Origin: Lycium barbarum
Lineage: Eukaryota; Streptophyta; Magnoliopsida; Solanales; Solanaceae
Assembly: GCF_019175385.1 (NCBI RefSeq)
Contig: NC_083339.1
Coordinates: 31,463,637 to 31,527,636 of the forward strand
Direction: 5' to 3'
DNA length: 64,000 nt
Positions within the stretch are counted from its first letter, which is position 1. Every line of letters begins with the position of its first letter. Of this stretch, positions 1 through 10,257 are shown one piece after another. Position numbers and translations under genes: made by a program. Below the pieces are notes generated by a model. It searched no databases. It saw only the letters and a list, made by a program, of their open reading frames with translations, and was not told where the DNA came from.

Positions 1-263
1 TATTATGTTAGATATTTAGAGTCTTCTAGCCATTTTGGCTCATTATCATTATGTTTATTCAGACTATTCCGCATTATGATATTACGGTATTTTCACATTG
101 GTGATTTATGGTCCCACACTTTACTTAAATTGTGCATGTTCATTGCTTATTTTCGCATTAGTTCATGCCGATGTTTAGTCAGCAAGCCATGTGGTTCACT
201 CGGTCACATGCAGTTAGGCATCGAGTGCCGTGTTACGCCCAGGCCATGGTTCGGGGTGTGACA
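1..263 (+). mobile_element. 3' end of the 5' LTR of a Tekay/Del-like Ty3/gypsy element
   Basis: The segment ends in GTGTGACA, with the CA typical of an LTR end. It is followed after 5 bases by a sequence resembling the initiator-Met primer binding site, then by a leader and a gag gene. The rest of the LTR lies left of the window. The LTR end, primer site and downstream gag-protease-RT-RNase H order together mark a Ty3/gypsy chromovirus-type element. No promoter can be placed in this fragment. Confidence 0.72.
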
Positions 264-268
264 AAGCT

Positions 269-280
269 TGGTATCAAGGA
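269..280 (+). other. Degenerate primer binding site (initiator Met tRNA type)
   Basis: TGGTATCAAGGA lies 5 bases after the LTR end. The usual plant initiator-Met primer site reads TGGTATCAGAGC, so the first eight bases agree and the rest has decayed. The intact version is seen at 50727 in another element of this window. Confidence 0.6.
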
Positions 281-478
281 CTTGGTTCAAGTGTCTTAAG
301 AAGTCTATGAAACTGTGTCCAGTGGGGTCACTTTTACATGTGTGTGGCACTCACACATATAAACAGTTGACTACCAAGACATCTAGGATTGTCTCACTTC
401 TTGCATACTCTAGATCGAGTAGCTAGAGCTTTTCTTTCAGGAATTCTTCTAACTCATGCGTATTACGTATTTCAGATA

Positions 479-1750
479 ATGCCCGCGAAAACAAAAAGTG
501 CACCAAGAGGACTATAGCTACCAGTCAAAGGGCTACCGCTAACGTGACTCCAAAAGTGGAGCCTCAGACTCAGAGGGTTGCATCAGACACTAAAACCCCA
601 AATACAGAGAGGCCTGCGGAGGTTCGTCCCACCGCTACTCTGCAACCCAATGCTTCAGACGTGGACGTCAGGGGAGCTATCCAGTTGCTCACCCAGATTG
701 TTGCTAATCAAGTCTAATGCCAGGTAAGGGCTCCTAGTGCTAGTGCTAGTGGTGGATCGGAAAATTCAAGGACCAAGGAATTCTTGAACCTAAAGCCTCT
801 AGTGTTCATAGGTTCTAAAAAGGAGGAAGATCCGTAGAACTTCATTGATGGACTTCATAAAGTGTTTCGGGTTATGCATGCTACCGAGACAGAGGCATCA
901 GAGTTGGAAGCTTATCAATTGCAGGATGTTGCCTATATTTGGTATGAGACGTGGGAGCAGTCTCACGGGGAAGATGCATCTCCGGCAACTTGGGACGAGT
1001 TTTCAGATGCTTTCATTGACCACTTCCATCCAATTGAGGTCAGAGAGGCGAAGGCTTACGAATTTGAGAGACTCAGGAAAAATGGTATGAGTGTGAATGA
1101 ATATTATCTCAAGTTTGTTTCCTTGGCTAGGTATGCTCAGTATATGCTACCTGATATGAGAGCCATAGTTAGGCGTTTTATGTTGGGGCTTATACCAGAT
1201 TTGAATAGTGACGTTAATATTCCCGCTTAGAATGACAAGATGACCATCACCAAGATGGTTGCTTTTATGCAAGGTAGTGAGGAAAGACCAAAGGAAGAGG
1301 AAGCTCTCTAGAAATAGAAGGACAAGGAATTCAATAAAAGAGCTAAGCGTGTAGGTAACTTCAGTCATGGGGGAGATGGGGTAGGAAATTCTTCAAGAGC
1401 AGATCATCAGGACCTGCTTCATCTGCAGCCAGTGCCCCAGCCCCAAAATTCAGGAATGATCAGAAGAGATGGAATTCCAGGCCGACTTACTCCTATTCTG
1501 AAGCTAGTGTGGGTCAGAAGACTTATGACATTCCGGTTTGCAGCAAGTGTGGTAAGAGACACCCAGGGGTGTATCGCATTGGTATGGATGTTTTCTATGG
1601 GTGCGGCCAGCAGGGCCATTTTCAGAGAGATTTTCCATCAGCAAGACAATGTATCGGAGGTAATGTGGCTCAGTCCACAAATTCAGTGGCACCTCGAACT
1701 TCTCATGCCTAGTCAGGGCAGGGTGCGGCTAAGTCTGGAAATGCAGGCGG
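479..1750 (+). pseudogene. gag: gag pseudogene of the Tekay-like element
   Basis: The reading starts at the ATG at 479, after a non-coding leader (281-478). It is broken by early stops and frame changes. The clearest stretch, 862-1230, encodes the retrotransposon gag domain, with conserved features such as YIWYETWEQ and a helical segment ending in MLGLIPDLNSDV, before a stop at 1228. A zinc-knuckle region follows around 1509-1712: one Cys-x2-Cys pair is visible at its start. The CCHC knuckle near residues YGCGQQGHFQRDF has lost its first and last Cys, both replaced by Phe. The protein would form the capsid and bind element RNA; this copy cannot. Several stops show it is long inactive. Confidence 0.8.
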
Positions 1751-1751
1751 A

Positions 1752-2282
1752 GGTCAAAACCGCTTGTATGCTTTAGCAGGTTGTCATGATACAGAGGCAT
1801 GTGCAGATGTTGTCACAGGTACACTAAATGTTTTCACTTTTGATGTCTATGCCCTTATTAACCCAGGATCCACCTTATCTTATGTGACCCCATTTGTTGC
1901 TAAGAAATTTGGGATTGAACCACAAAGGTTGCATGAACCCTTTGAGGTGTCCACCCCAGTTGGGGAATCAGTTATAGCTAGACATATGTATAGAGGTTGC
2001 CCAGTTTTAGTTTATCACCGTAGAACTATAGCCGACTTAGCAGAGTTAGAGATGGTAGACTTTGATGTAATCATGGCTATGGATTGGTTATCTTCATGTT
2101 ATGCCACAGTAGGATGTAGAACAAAAATAGTGAGATTTGAGTTTCCTAATGAACCAGTTATAGAGTGGAAGGGCAATTCAGTAGTACCCAAGGGTAGGTT
2201 TATTTCCTATCTAACAACTAGAAAGATGATTTCCAAAGGGTATATCTATCACTTAGTTAGAGTCAGGGATATAGATGCTTAG
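1752..2282 (+). pseudogene. Aspartic protease pseudogene of the Tekay-like element
   Basis: The frame is open from about 1764 to the stop at 2280-2282. It carries the retropepsin-like domain of gypsy elements, with the active-site block read here as YALINPGSTLSYVTPF. In functional relatives the residue before Pro-Gly-Ser is the catalytic Asp. Here codon 1860-1862 is AAC (Asn), so the enzyme would be dead even though the frame is open. The later motif VDFDVIMAMDWLS matches the C-terminal part of the family. It lies between gag and RT as expected for gag-pol order. Confidence 0.85.
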
Positions 2283-2503
2283 ACTCGAGCCCTTCAGTCT
2301 GTCCTAGTCGTTAATGAGTTTCCAGAGGTCTTCTAAGAAGATCTTCCTGGGGTTCCTCCTGATAGGGAGATTGACTTTAGAATTGATCTACTTCTCGATA
2401 CTCAGCCAATATCTATTCTGCCATACAGAATGGTCCCAGCAGAGTTAAAAGAGTTAAAAGACCAGTTGAAAGATCTCCTTGACAAGAGATTTATTAGGCC
2501 AAG
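2283..2503 (+). pseudogene. N-terminal part of the reverse transcriptase, interrupted by a solo LTR
   Basis: The translation shows the usual linker and RT entry: a segment like [16 protein letters not shown], then [21 protein letters not shown] and KRFIRPS. There is an in-frame stop at the junction with the protease and another near 2335. The frame stops at 2503, where the solo LTR begins. The next RT residues resume at 5380 beyond the insertion. Confidence 0.8.
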
Positions 2504-2638
2504 TGTCACGACCTATTTTTCCTAAGTCATGCGGGCACTTACCTCCCCACCTCGATAAGCGAACCCTTAACCCAACAATGAATAATTACATAAAAGAATG
2601 AAATGAAGCAACCAAATAGAATAAATACGTAAGTCTCA

Positions 2639-2709
<71 letters not shown>
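2639..2709. repeat. (AT)n microsatellite
   Basis: About 70 bases of pure AT/TA dinucleotide repeat inside the solo LTR. Any reading frame across it is an artefact. Confidence 0.97.
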
Positions 2710-2711
<2 letters not shown>

Positions 2712-3704
2712 TAGTAGAGAAGAGCGGAATGACGACAAACACTCCCAGGGTCTACTCTGAATAGCACAAGAGCATCTAAATGAAAATAATACAATCTGGA
2801 ATACTAAAACACAAGTGTCTATGTCTCTTAATAGAATAGGACATTAAGATAGAAAGTATTCAAGGCAGCGGACGACCATGCTCACCCTGGAAACTCAAGA
2901 GAAAGCTGAAGCGACGATCATCCACGCATCACGGAAGTGGATTCGACCTGATACTCTACTTTCATAAAAGAATGAAGCAAGTGCAGGTCAGTACAAACAA
3001 CAGTACTTGTAGGCATCATCGGCCGACTAAGCATAGCTAACACAATTCAGATAATAAAGCAGGCAAGCAAATAAACCAAAGAGTATAAGACAATGTAATC
3101 AATTCCAAATATCCGTCATCACCTATGTAAAGCATCTAATCCCAAATGTGCTAAGTCTGAATATATCCAATCCAATCCAACATCACAATACAACACCAAA
3201 ACATCTCAATCAAATCATAATGCAATGCAATGCAGTAATGGTATGAATGCAATGCAATGCCTTGCAAATGCAGTGTACACATGTACTCCAGACAGAAATA
3301 TCGATGTCCCAGTAGCACAACCCAGTGTGACTCATGATGTCTAAGTGCCACCCATCCCAAATCTTTACCCAACAGACAGACGGGACCCCAGATCTTTTCC
3401 CACGAGGGGTTCTCACCGGCACCATTCTGGGGGACCCGCGGAGTCCATGTACTCACTTAATCCACGATTTCGAAATGAACATCGGACATCGGACTCTCAC
3501 ATCACTCAAGTAAAAGAGTTTCATCAAATATAAATTCACTCAATCCACAATTCCGAGACGAACATCGGATATCAGACTCTCACGTCACTCAAGTAAAACT
3601 GAGCCCAACTCATCAAGTATTTCATCAAGTATCATCAATATCTCAACAGTGTATCATGAAAAGAAGAGTGCGTGCAATGCATGAATCACATCAATAATCG
3701 TGCT

Positions 3705-3865
3705 CAATATCACTAGTATCAACAATGGGTACGTCAACAATATATATCCAAATACAAATACCAACAGTAGGTATGCCAATAATATAACCGAATCACAAGT
3801 ACCAACAATGGGTACGCCAACAATATATCCGAGTACAAATACCAACTGTGGGGATGCCAACTACA
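3705..3865 (-). repeat. 41-bp tandem repeats within the solo LTR
   Basis: About three and a half degenerate units of roughly 41 bases. Each contains CCAACA.TGGGTA.GCCAA followed by an AT-rich stretch and ACAAATA. The same units occur inverted, in six copies, at 21878-22125 in the related plus-strand LTR, so this is a family feature. Confidence 0.75.
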
Positions 3866-4747
3866 TCATAATCAAGATGATAAAACATAATCCAATATCT
3901 ACCAACAGCTCATGGCATCAAGTTGGCACAATCGAACAATCAAACCTCACATAACGGGGTGGGTAGCCTAACACACAACAGGGCCCAACCTAAGGTGTAT
4001 TCAACCCGACTTCATGCCCGAAGGTTCACATGCTATTTTCAACAATATAATATAAATATGTACATCCCTATACGATGTCTAACCAAAGGTAAGCCACAAC
4101 CTACCTGGTGGCCGAATCGCAACACCAACAATTCACTCATTTGCCTTGCCTTTCCGCTGAACCTCAGAACCAAAGTAGTCTAAGCATAATCGAATTCTAG
4201 ATTAGAAATCATGAAGAATGATACTAATATTGCTACTATTCAAATTAGGTCAATTCTAGCCCTAGAAATTAGGAAAATGGGCCCACAAGGGCAAAATGGG
4301 AAATTCGAAAGCAAATTGTTAAATTAAGCACTAGTTGATCATAAACCAACCACTAATTGCTGATTTAACTCAAGGATTAGCCTAATTTCTGATTTCAAGC
4401 AAAACCCTCAAATTGGGTATAAACCCTAATTCATTGATTCCGAAATTCAACACTAGGAATGGAAGGTTTATGATTAATAAGTGTCGATTCATCAAAATCT
4501 AACATAACCATCATCAATTTATCATTACCAAGCCTAGAGAAAGTGTTCGTCAAAAACCCTCTTCCAACTTCCATTACTAAGGGGTTATTAAAGGAATGGG
4601 AGAAATCTAAGATGGTAAAGGAATAAGCAAGATTTACCTCCAAGAATCTCTTCCAAATATCCCTAAGAACAGTTCCCTCAAGCTCAAATATCGAAATGGG
4701 AAGTAATGAGGGTCTACGGGCTTTTAACAATTTATTAATTTTACAAA

Positions 4748-4876
4748 CTGCTCGTCACCCGCTTTAGCGGCACTTGGATAGCCCCAGTGGTCACTAGACT
4801 GCTTCAGCGGTAATGGCAAAATCCCATTGACCGCTCCAATGGTGTCGTTGCCGCTGTGCTGGTGCCGCCAAAGCAG
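4748..4876 (-). repeat. GC-rich patch of short inverted repeats in the solo LTR
   Basis: In an otherwise AT-rich LTR this patch repeats CCGCT..AGCGG-like palindromes. Examples are CCGCTTTAGCGG and GCCGCTGTGCTGGTGCCGCC. A similar patch occupies the matching place of the plus-strand relative at 20826-20962. Function is unknown; folding into RNA hairpins is possible. Confidence 0.55.
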
Positions 4877-5379
4877 GAACCAGACACATGAAAACTCTCC
4901 CAAGTATCACAATTTGATCCGATTTCCGACTACTTCCCGAGTCCATCTGGTCGCATACCATACACATAGCCACACATAAAAACACGCTACGAACGCGCTC
5001 GTGGTCTCAAAATTTCCAACAGAGGTCTCGTTGATTGAGTCAACCCCCGATGCCTTAATTTCAATTTCCCAACCCAAGTCCTAAAATGCATCTGAGTGCA
5101 TTGGGAACTGAACCAAATACACACACAAGTTCTAAGCGACCATCTAGACCTCTCGGAATTGACGAAATTCTAACAAAGGATCGTTTACCCAAAAGTCAAC
5201 TTTAGGTCAACTATTTTTTCACTTTAAGCCTATATTTCACAAAAGTTGCCCGAATCTGGTCTAGACACCTCGGGAAGCATGCCAACGGTCCCCTCAGGTC
5301 AAAAGTGAGCCAATCAATGCTCGAGAAAGGGTGACAATGCCGAAAAGACTATAACGACCAAACAGGTCGTTACACCAAG

Positions 5380-5974
5380 TGTCTCACCTCAAGGCGCGCC
5401 AGTGTTATTTGTCTGAAAGAAATATGGTTCCTTACATATGTGCATTGATTATGTCAGTTAAAAAAGATCACCATTAAGAACAAATACCCCCTTCCCAGGA
5501 TAAATGATTTGTTTGACCAACTTCAGGGTGCCCAGTGCTATTCCAAAATTGACCTCAAATTAGGATACCATCAGTTAAAGGTTAAGTAAGTTGCATTCCG
5601 AAGACCGCTTTCAGACCCTATTATGGTCATTTCGAATTTATTGTCATGTAATTTGGATTGACAAACACACCAGCTGCTTTCATGGATCTTATGAACAGGG
5701 TCTTCACGCCTTATCTTGATTTATTTGTCATTGTCTTCCTTGATGATATTTTGGTGTATTCACGTAGTGAGGCTGAACATGCAAAACATCTCAAAATAGT
5801 GTTTCAGATACTTTAGGATCGTGAGCTTTGTGCTAAATTCTCAAAGTGTGATTTTTGGCTTAAGTCAGTGGAATTTTTAGGCCATGTAATTTCAGGTGAA
5901 GGTGAGAAGGTTAACTCTCAGAAAATAGATGCTGTAAAGAATTAGCCCAGACCCACTTCAGTTTCTGACATAAG
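5380..5974 (+). pseudogene. Central and C-terminal reverse transcriptase pseudogene
   Basis: This continues the RT interrupted at 2503, beginning with SPQGAPVLFV. The polymerase active-site box is readable as FLDDILVYS, with the two catalytic Asp codons at 5742-5747. It is followed by the thumb segment around CDFWLKSVEFLGHVIS. There are several stops, for example in the codons at about 5587, 5815 and 5944, and at least two frame changes. The enzyme would copy element RNA into DNA; this copy cannot. The same lesions are present in the duplicate at 32660-33254. Confidence 0.83.
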
Positions 5975-6577
5975 AAGTTTCTTGGGTCTGGCGGGCTATT
6001 ATAGACGTTTTGTAGAGGGATTTTTCTCTATTTCAACTCCGTTGACTAAGTTGACTCAGAAAAAGGTTAAGTTTCAGTGGTCAGATGCATGCGAGCGAAG
6101 CTTTGAAGAGTTGAAGAAGAGGTTGATTTCTGCTCCAGTTCTGACGCTGCCAGAGAGAATTGAAGGGTTCATGGTTTATTATGATGCTTCAGGAATTGGT
6201 CTCGGATGTGTCTTAATGCAGCATGGTAAGGTTGTAGCATATTTATGACTCATGAAAAGAATTATCTGACTCACGACTTAGAGTTGGCAGCCATGGTTTT
6301 TTCACTTAAGATATGGCGTCATCATTTGTATGGAGTGCATGTGGATATTTTCACAGATCATAAAAGGCTACAGTATATCTTCAAGCATAGGGAGCTGAAT
6401 CTTAGACAGAGAAGATGGCTTGAATTGCTTAAGGACTATAATGTGGATATTCTCTATCGAACAGTGAAAGCAAATGTGGTAGCTAATTCTCTTAGTCAGC
6501 GTTCCATGGGAAGTTTCGCTCACGTTAAGGTAGATAAGAGAGTTATGACAAAAAAGTTCACCGCTGAGCTAATCTAG
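5975..6577 (+). pseudogene. RNase H pseudogene of the Tekay-like element
   Basis: Translation from 5982 gives the RT-RNase H connection GLAGYYRRFVEGF. The RNase H domain follows: a first Asp in YYDASGIGLG, Glu in ELAAMVFSL and Asp in FTDHKRLQY. A small deletion near 6245 shifts the frame and removes part of the strand normally following AYAS. The last catalytic Asp of the family (in VADALSR-type motifs) is Asn here, codon 6485-6487. After 6577 decayed connection sequence runs to 6685, where the Ogre-like LTR begins; integrase and the 3' LTR of this Tekay element are not in the window. Confidence 0.85.
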
Positions 6578-7229
6578 GAGTTCGACTCTTGTACTCCAAA
6601 TATGGTGGTGTTGTTGTTCAGAACAGAGCTCATTCCTCCTTAGTGGTAGAAGTTAAACAGAAGCAGTTTAGTGATCTCTAGTTGTTGTTGACACCTAATT
6701 TTTGACCTCCCGTAATTTCTTTAAGTATTCGGAGTCCTTGTACCATAAGTAAAATTAGTTGCGCACCCTAAAAGGTCTAGTTGATTTTTATAAAAAAGTA
6801 TTTTGGATAATATTTCACCCCTTTAAATTGATAAAGTGAGTTTTTTCAGGATATTTTAAGTTTTGTGGAAATTAATTGAGGCTTTGTGACATTTAGGGAA
6901 TATATTTTTTAAGTTAATCAAGGGCAAAAACCATTTTGAATAATTATTTACTTAATTAATTAAATCAAGGAAAATTAGAGTAATGGGTGATTTATTCTAT
7001 TTTATTGTCCAAGGTAATTTAAGTAATTAAAAGAATTGACCATTTTACCCCTCAAACCTTGATTCTGTGTGTTTGCGTAGTTGTTTAATGGATAAATTAT
7101 CTAGTTAATTAATTTGATTAATTATTGGGACCATTATCTGCAAAAGGATTTTTTATCAAGTCATGTTTTAGAATTAATTAAGTCCTAATAGGCTAATGAT
7201 TGGGTTTTTATGTTTTATCTCCGACCCTC

Positions 7230-7278
<49 letters not shown>

Positions 7279-7300
7279 GATGTATATTTGTAAATACATG

Positions 7301-7368
<68 letters not shown>
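7230..7368. repeat. (CA)n/(TA)n compound microsatellite
   Basis: A CA run followed by two TA runs separated by about 30 bases. The duplicate copy has only about 20 bases of TA at 34510-34530, showing rapid contraction or expansion after duplication. Confidence 0.97.
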
Positions 7369-7370
<2 letters not shown>

Positions 7371-7873
7371 ATGTATGCTTACAATGGCCCATCGTTTTAT
7401 TTTTTAAAAAAGAAAGGGGACTGAGCCCAGGCCCAATTGCCCAGACCCGGCTCAACGCGGAGTAATAGTACTCCCCGCCTCATTATCAAAAGATCCCTAA
7501 GGGTGTCATTCTCTTTCTCTCAAGGTTAGGGTTCAAAACCCTAGCCGCCACCCTACCCCTCCCCCCAACGCGGTTGTCCCATCTCCACTTGAGCATGAAC
7601 AGGGCTCGGCATGGAGGAAAGGATGGAGCATTTATTGCTCCCGTCCTCCCTCATGCCTCCTCTTCCACAAATTCTTTCCAAACAACCCCTAAAGGTAAAG
7701 ACCCATCCCTGTCTTTATATTTTCCGTCATTTATACTAGTGTTGAAGTGATTTGAGCCATTGCTTTCATTTTTACCTCAAATCTGGGTCGTGTGTTGGAT
7801 TTGGAGTGAAGACTTGTGTAAATCTTCAAGTCCCACATCGGTTGTATTAGTTGTAAGATGTGTTCTCGGGTTC

Positions 7874-7881
7874 TATAAATA
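7874..7881 (+). promoter_or_regulatory. Putative TATA box of the Ogre-like LTR
   Basis: TATAAATA lies within CTATAAATAGAACC and is preceded by TCCCACATCGG about 40 bases upstream, a motif often found before plant TATA boxes. It is 1188 bases from the LTR start. A TATAAATA on the minus strand at 59571-59578 lies about 1181 bases from the start of another Ogre-type LTR. The agreement supports a real U3 promoter. Confidence 0.6.
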
Positions 7882-10235
7882 GAACCCCAATTTCTCAAAA
7901 AAAGAAGGGGTTGGAACTGAGAAAGATTTGAAATTACAATTTTTTTTCAAGTTCAAAAGTTCCATCAGTCATGGCTTTAGCCGAAGGGTTTCAGTTTTCC
8001 TTAGTTCTAAAAGTTTGCTATATTTGATTTAGTAGTGGTGTTGGTGGATGAGCCTGGAATTGGAAGCATAGAAGCATCCAAGTCCATTGCTTGCCCCAGT
8101 TGCACTCGCAAAAGGTAAATACTTTTTAGTTTATTGCTTTCCATTTATATTTCCGTCTACATTAGTGTAGTTTAATGTGATTAAGAGTATTATGTGTGGT
8201 TTAGAATATAGTTTAAGCTAATATGTTGTTGATTTAGATTTCCATTTAGATTTCTATCTATATCATGCTTGTTTACTGTGATTAAGATTATTATGTGTGG
8301 TTTAGAATATAGTTTAAGCTATGTGTTGTTTGATGTGTGTATAATGACTCTTATGTTTTAAAGTGGGACTAAACGGGGTCTGTTATGTATCATGCTGGGC
8401 TTAGTCCTATGTGTTCCATGTAACAGTACTTGGTTTGAGGTTATATGACCTTTGAGTGATTTATTTGGCTCACATTCTTGGATGTGTCCATTTAGAAGTG
8501 TGTTTGGTTTAAAGGTTAACTCAAAAAAAGGGGGGTCAAAAGGCTTGTTAAAGTGAGGTGTTTGACCTGGTACTGACCAATTCATTTGATAGTTTTTTTT
8601 TTTTTTTTGGAGATTGTTTAAAGGTTTGGAGATTTGTTATGAAGGGAACTAGTCTGATCATGTTTATCCTACTTAATCATATGTTTGTTTGGAAGTTGAA
8701 GGTTGGATATGTATTGGACCTAGTCTGATCTTGTCTGTCCTGCTTAATCCTGTGTTTGGTTTGAAGATTGAAGGTTTACTGTGTGCTTTGTGGGATTCTA
8801 TTTGTTCTACTTGGTAATGTGTTTGGCCTTAAGGGCGTTGATGGCTACAGGTGGATTAAGTGCCTTGGTTGGCCTGATCTCTGTTTGTTTCATTTAAATA
8901 ATATATATTTGGTTGAAATCTTGGCATTTTGTGTCACATTAGTATATGTTGAGATAGAGGTTTTAAATAATGATTATTGAGGGGGGGTGGGGGTGGGTGG
9001 GAGGGATTTGAACTTGATCATTAGTAGTCACTTGGCTTGCATTTGTCTGATTGTTTTGCTTATGGTAAGCATGGGAACTTGTTGAACCTACCTCTGAGTA
9101 TAACCTGTAGAATATGTAAATGCTTGTGTTGAGTCTAAAAGGTCTTTAATATTGCTATAATAAACTGAGTTCAGGGCAGTCTTAAGATGGTCTATGTTTG
9201 GTAAAAAATGGTCAGTCAATTAGTTAAATAAGCTTGTCAAGAGGATAATTGTGATGTTTCCCTTAGCCTAGTAATGAGATGTATGCACTCTGAAAATGGC
9301 ATTAAAAGAAAGTGGCTTAAGGGTTGGTAGTTTGAGAAGGAATATGTGTATATGTGTGAGTCTGTTTTGGTCCACCATGTGTAGAAATGTCCATGAACAT
9401 GTTGTGTGAATAAAAATCTTCTTTTTGAAGATTGATTATCTAATTTATGATAATTTGAAAGATAAAGGACAAAGGGAAGAGGGGTAATGGGAACCTTGAT
9501 ATAAGTCTGCTTATTTTGTCTTTGTGTGGCTGTCCTGGATGCTCTTGTTTTCCCTTTTGATGTGGTGAATTAAGATCTTTTACGGAGTAATAATAAGGCT
9601 AAGAAAGGGTTGAGTATAATGTCTCAGAATTTGGCTAAGGCTAAAGTAATTTATTGGAGTCTGGTGCTGCTTCTTTTTGTGAGAATTAATCTTGATGGAA
9701 AGAAAAATGAGTGTTTCTTTTAAAAATGCAATGTGGTTAAGAGCAAAGATCCGTTCATGATTATAATCTTGGCATGAAGTTTTTTATGAAAACTAGCTTG
9801 TTATTGTTGTAACATGCTTGTGGTGGGTCTGTTCCTGGTGCATCATGTTTAAACATGGCAAATAAAGTCTTTAAAAGTTGGGCATAGTTTCATGAGTCAA
9901 CTGTGGAAGTTGTGACAAAGGTAGTTGTTTTGAACCAACCTAGGATCTTTAGTGTTGTCACTAGAAAATTAGAATGAGGCCATAGGATGGGGAAAGAGTT
10001 TTAGGAGAGGAAAAGGTGAGCCTGGGCATGAACTGGAGGTGGTGACCAGTAGAGCTCAGGATCCCTTTTTGCTGAAAAGAGACTCACGAAAAGGAGACGG
10101 GGAGGTGATGACCCTAGCCTATCTTGTTTACTTTTCAGGAGCCTGAGATTGTTTCTCATTTTTCTGATAGTCTCCTCATGATCTTGGGACACACAAAGGT
10201 CTTAGGCATATTAGAACAGCTTAGCTATATCTAAC

Positions 10236-10257
10236 GGGGGGGGGGGGGGGGGGGGGG
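10236..10257. repeat. G homopolymer (22 G)
   Basis: An uninterrupted run of 22 guanines inside the Ogre-like LTR. It is able to form G-quadruplex structures and also prone to sequencing error, so the exact length is uncertain. Confidence 0.9.

Larger units (their letters stand above)
2504..5374 (-). mobile_element. Solo LTR of a large gypsy family, minus strand
   Basis: The segment begins TGTCACGACC and ends GGTCGTTACA. It is flanked by a perfect 5-bp target duplication CCAAG (2499-2503 and 5375-5379). There is no primer site, internal region or second LTR, so it is a solo LTR left by recombination between two LTRs. On the minus strand it starts TGTAACGACC and ends GGTCGTGACA, the same layout as the plus-strand LTR at 20335-23220, to which it is similar over most of its length. 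It contains an AT microsatellite, a 41-bp tandem repeat block and a GC-rich palindromic patch. It interrupts the Tekay RT. Confidence 0.85.

Noticed and set aside
2539..2742. Frames made of Tyr-Ile repeats (also 7174-7465)
   Set aside because: They are translations of AT microsatellites.
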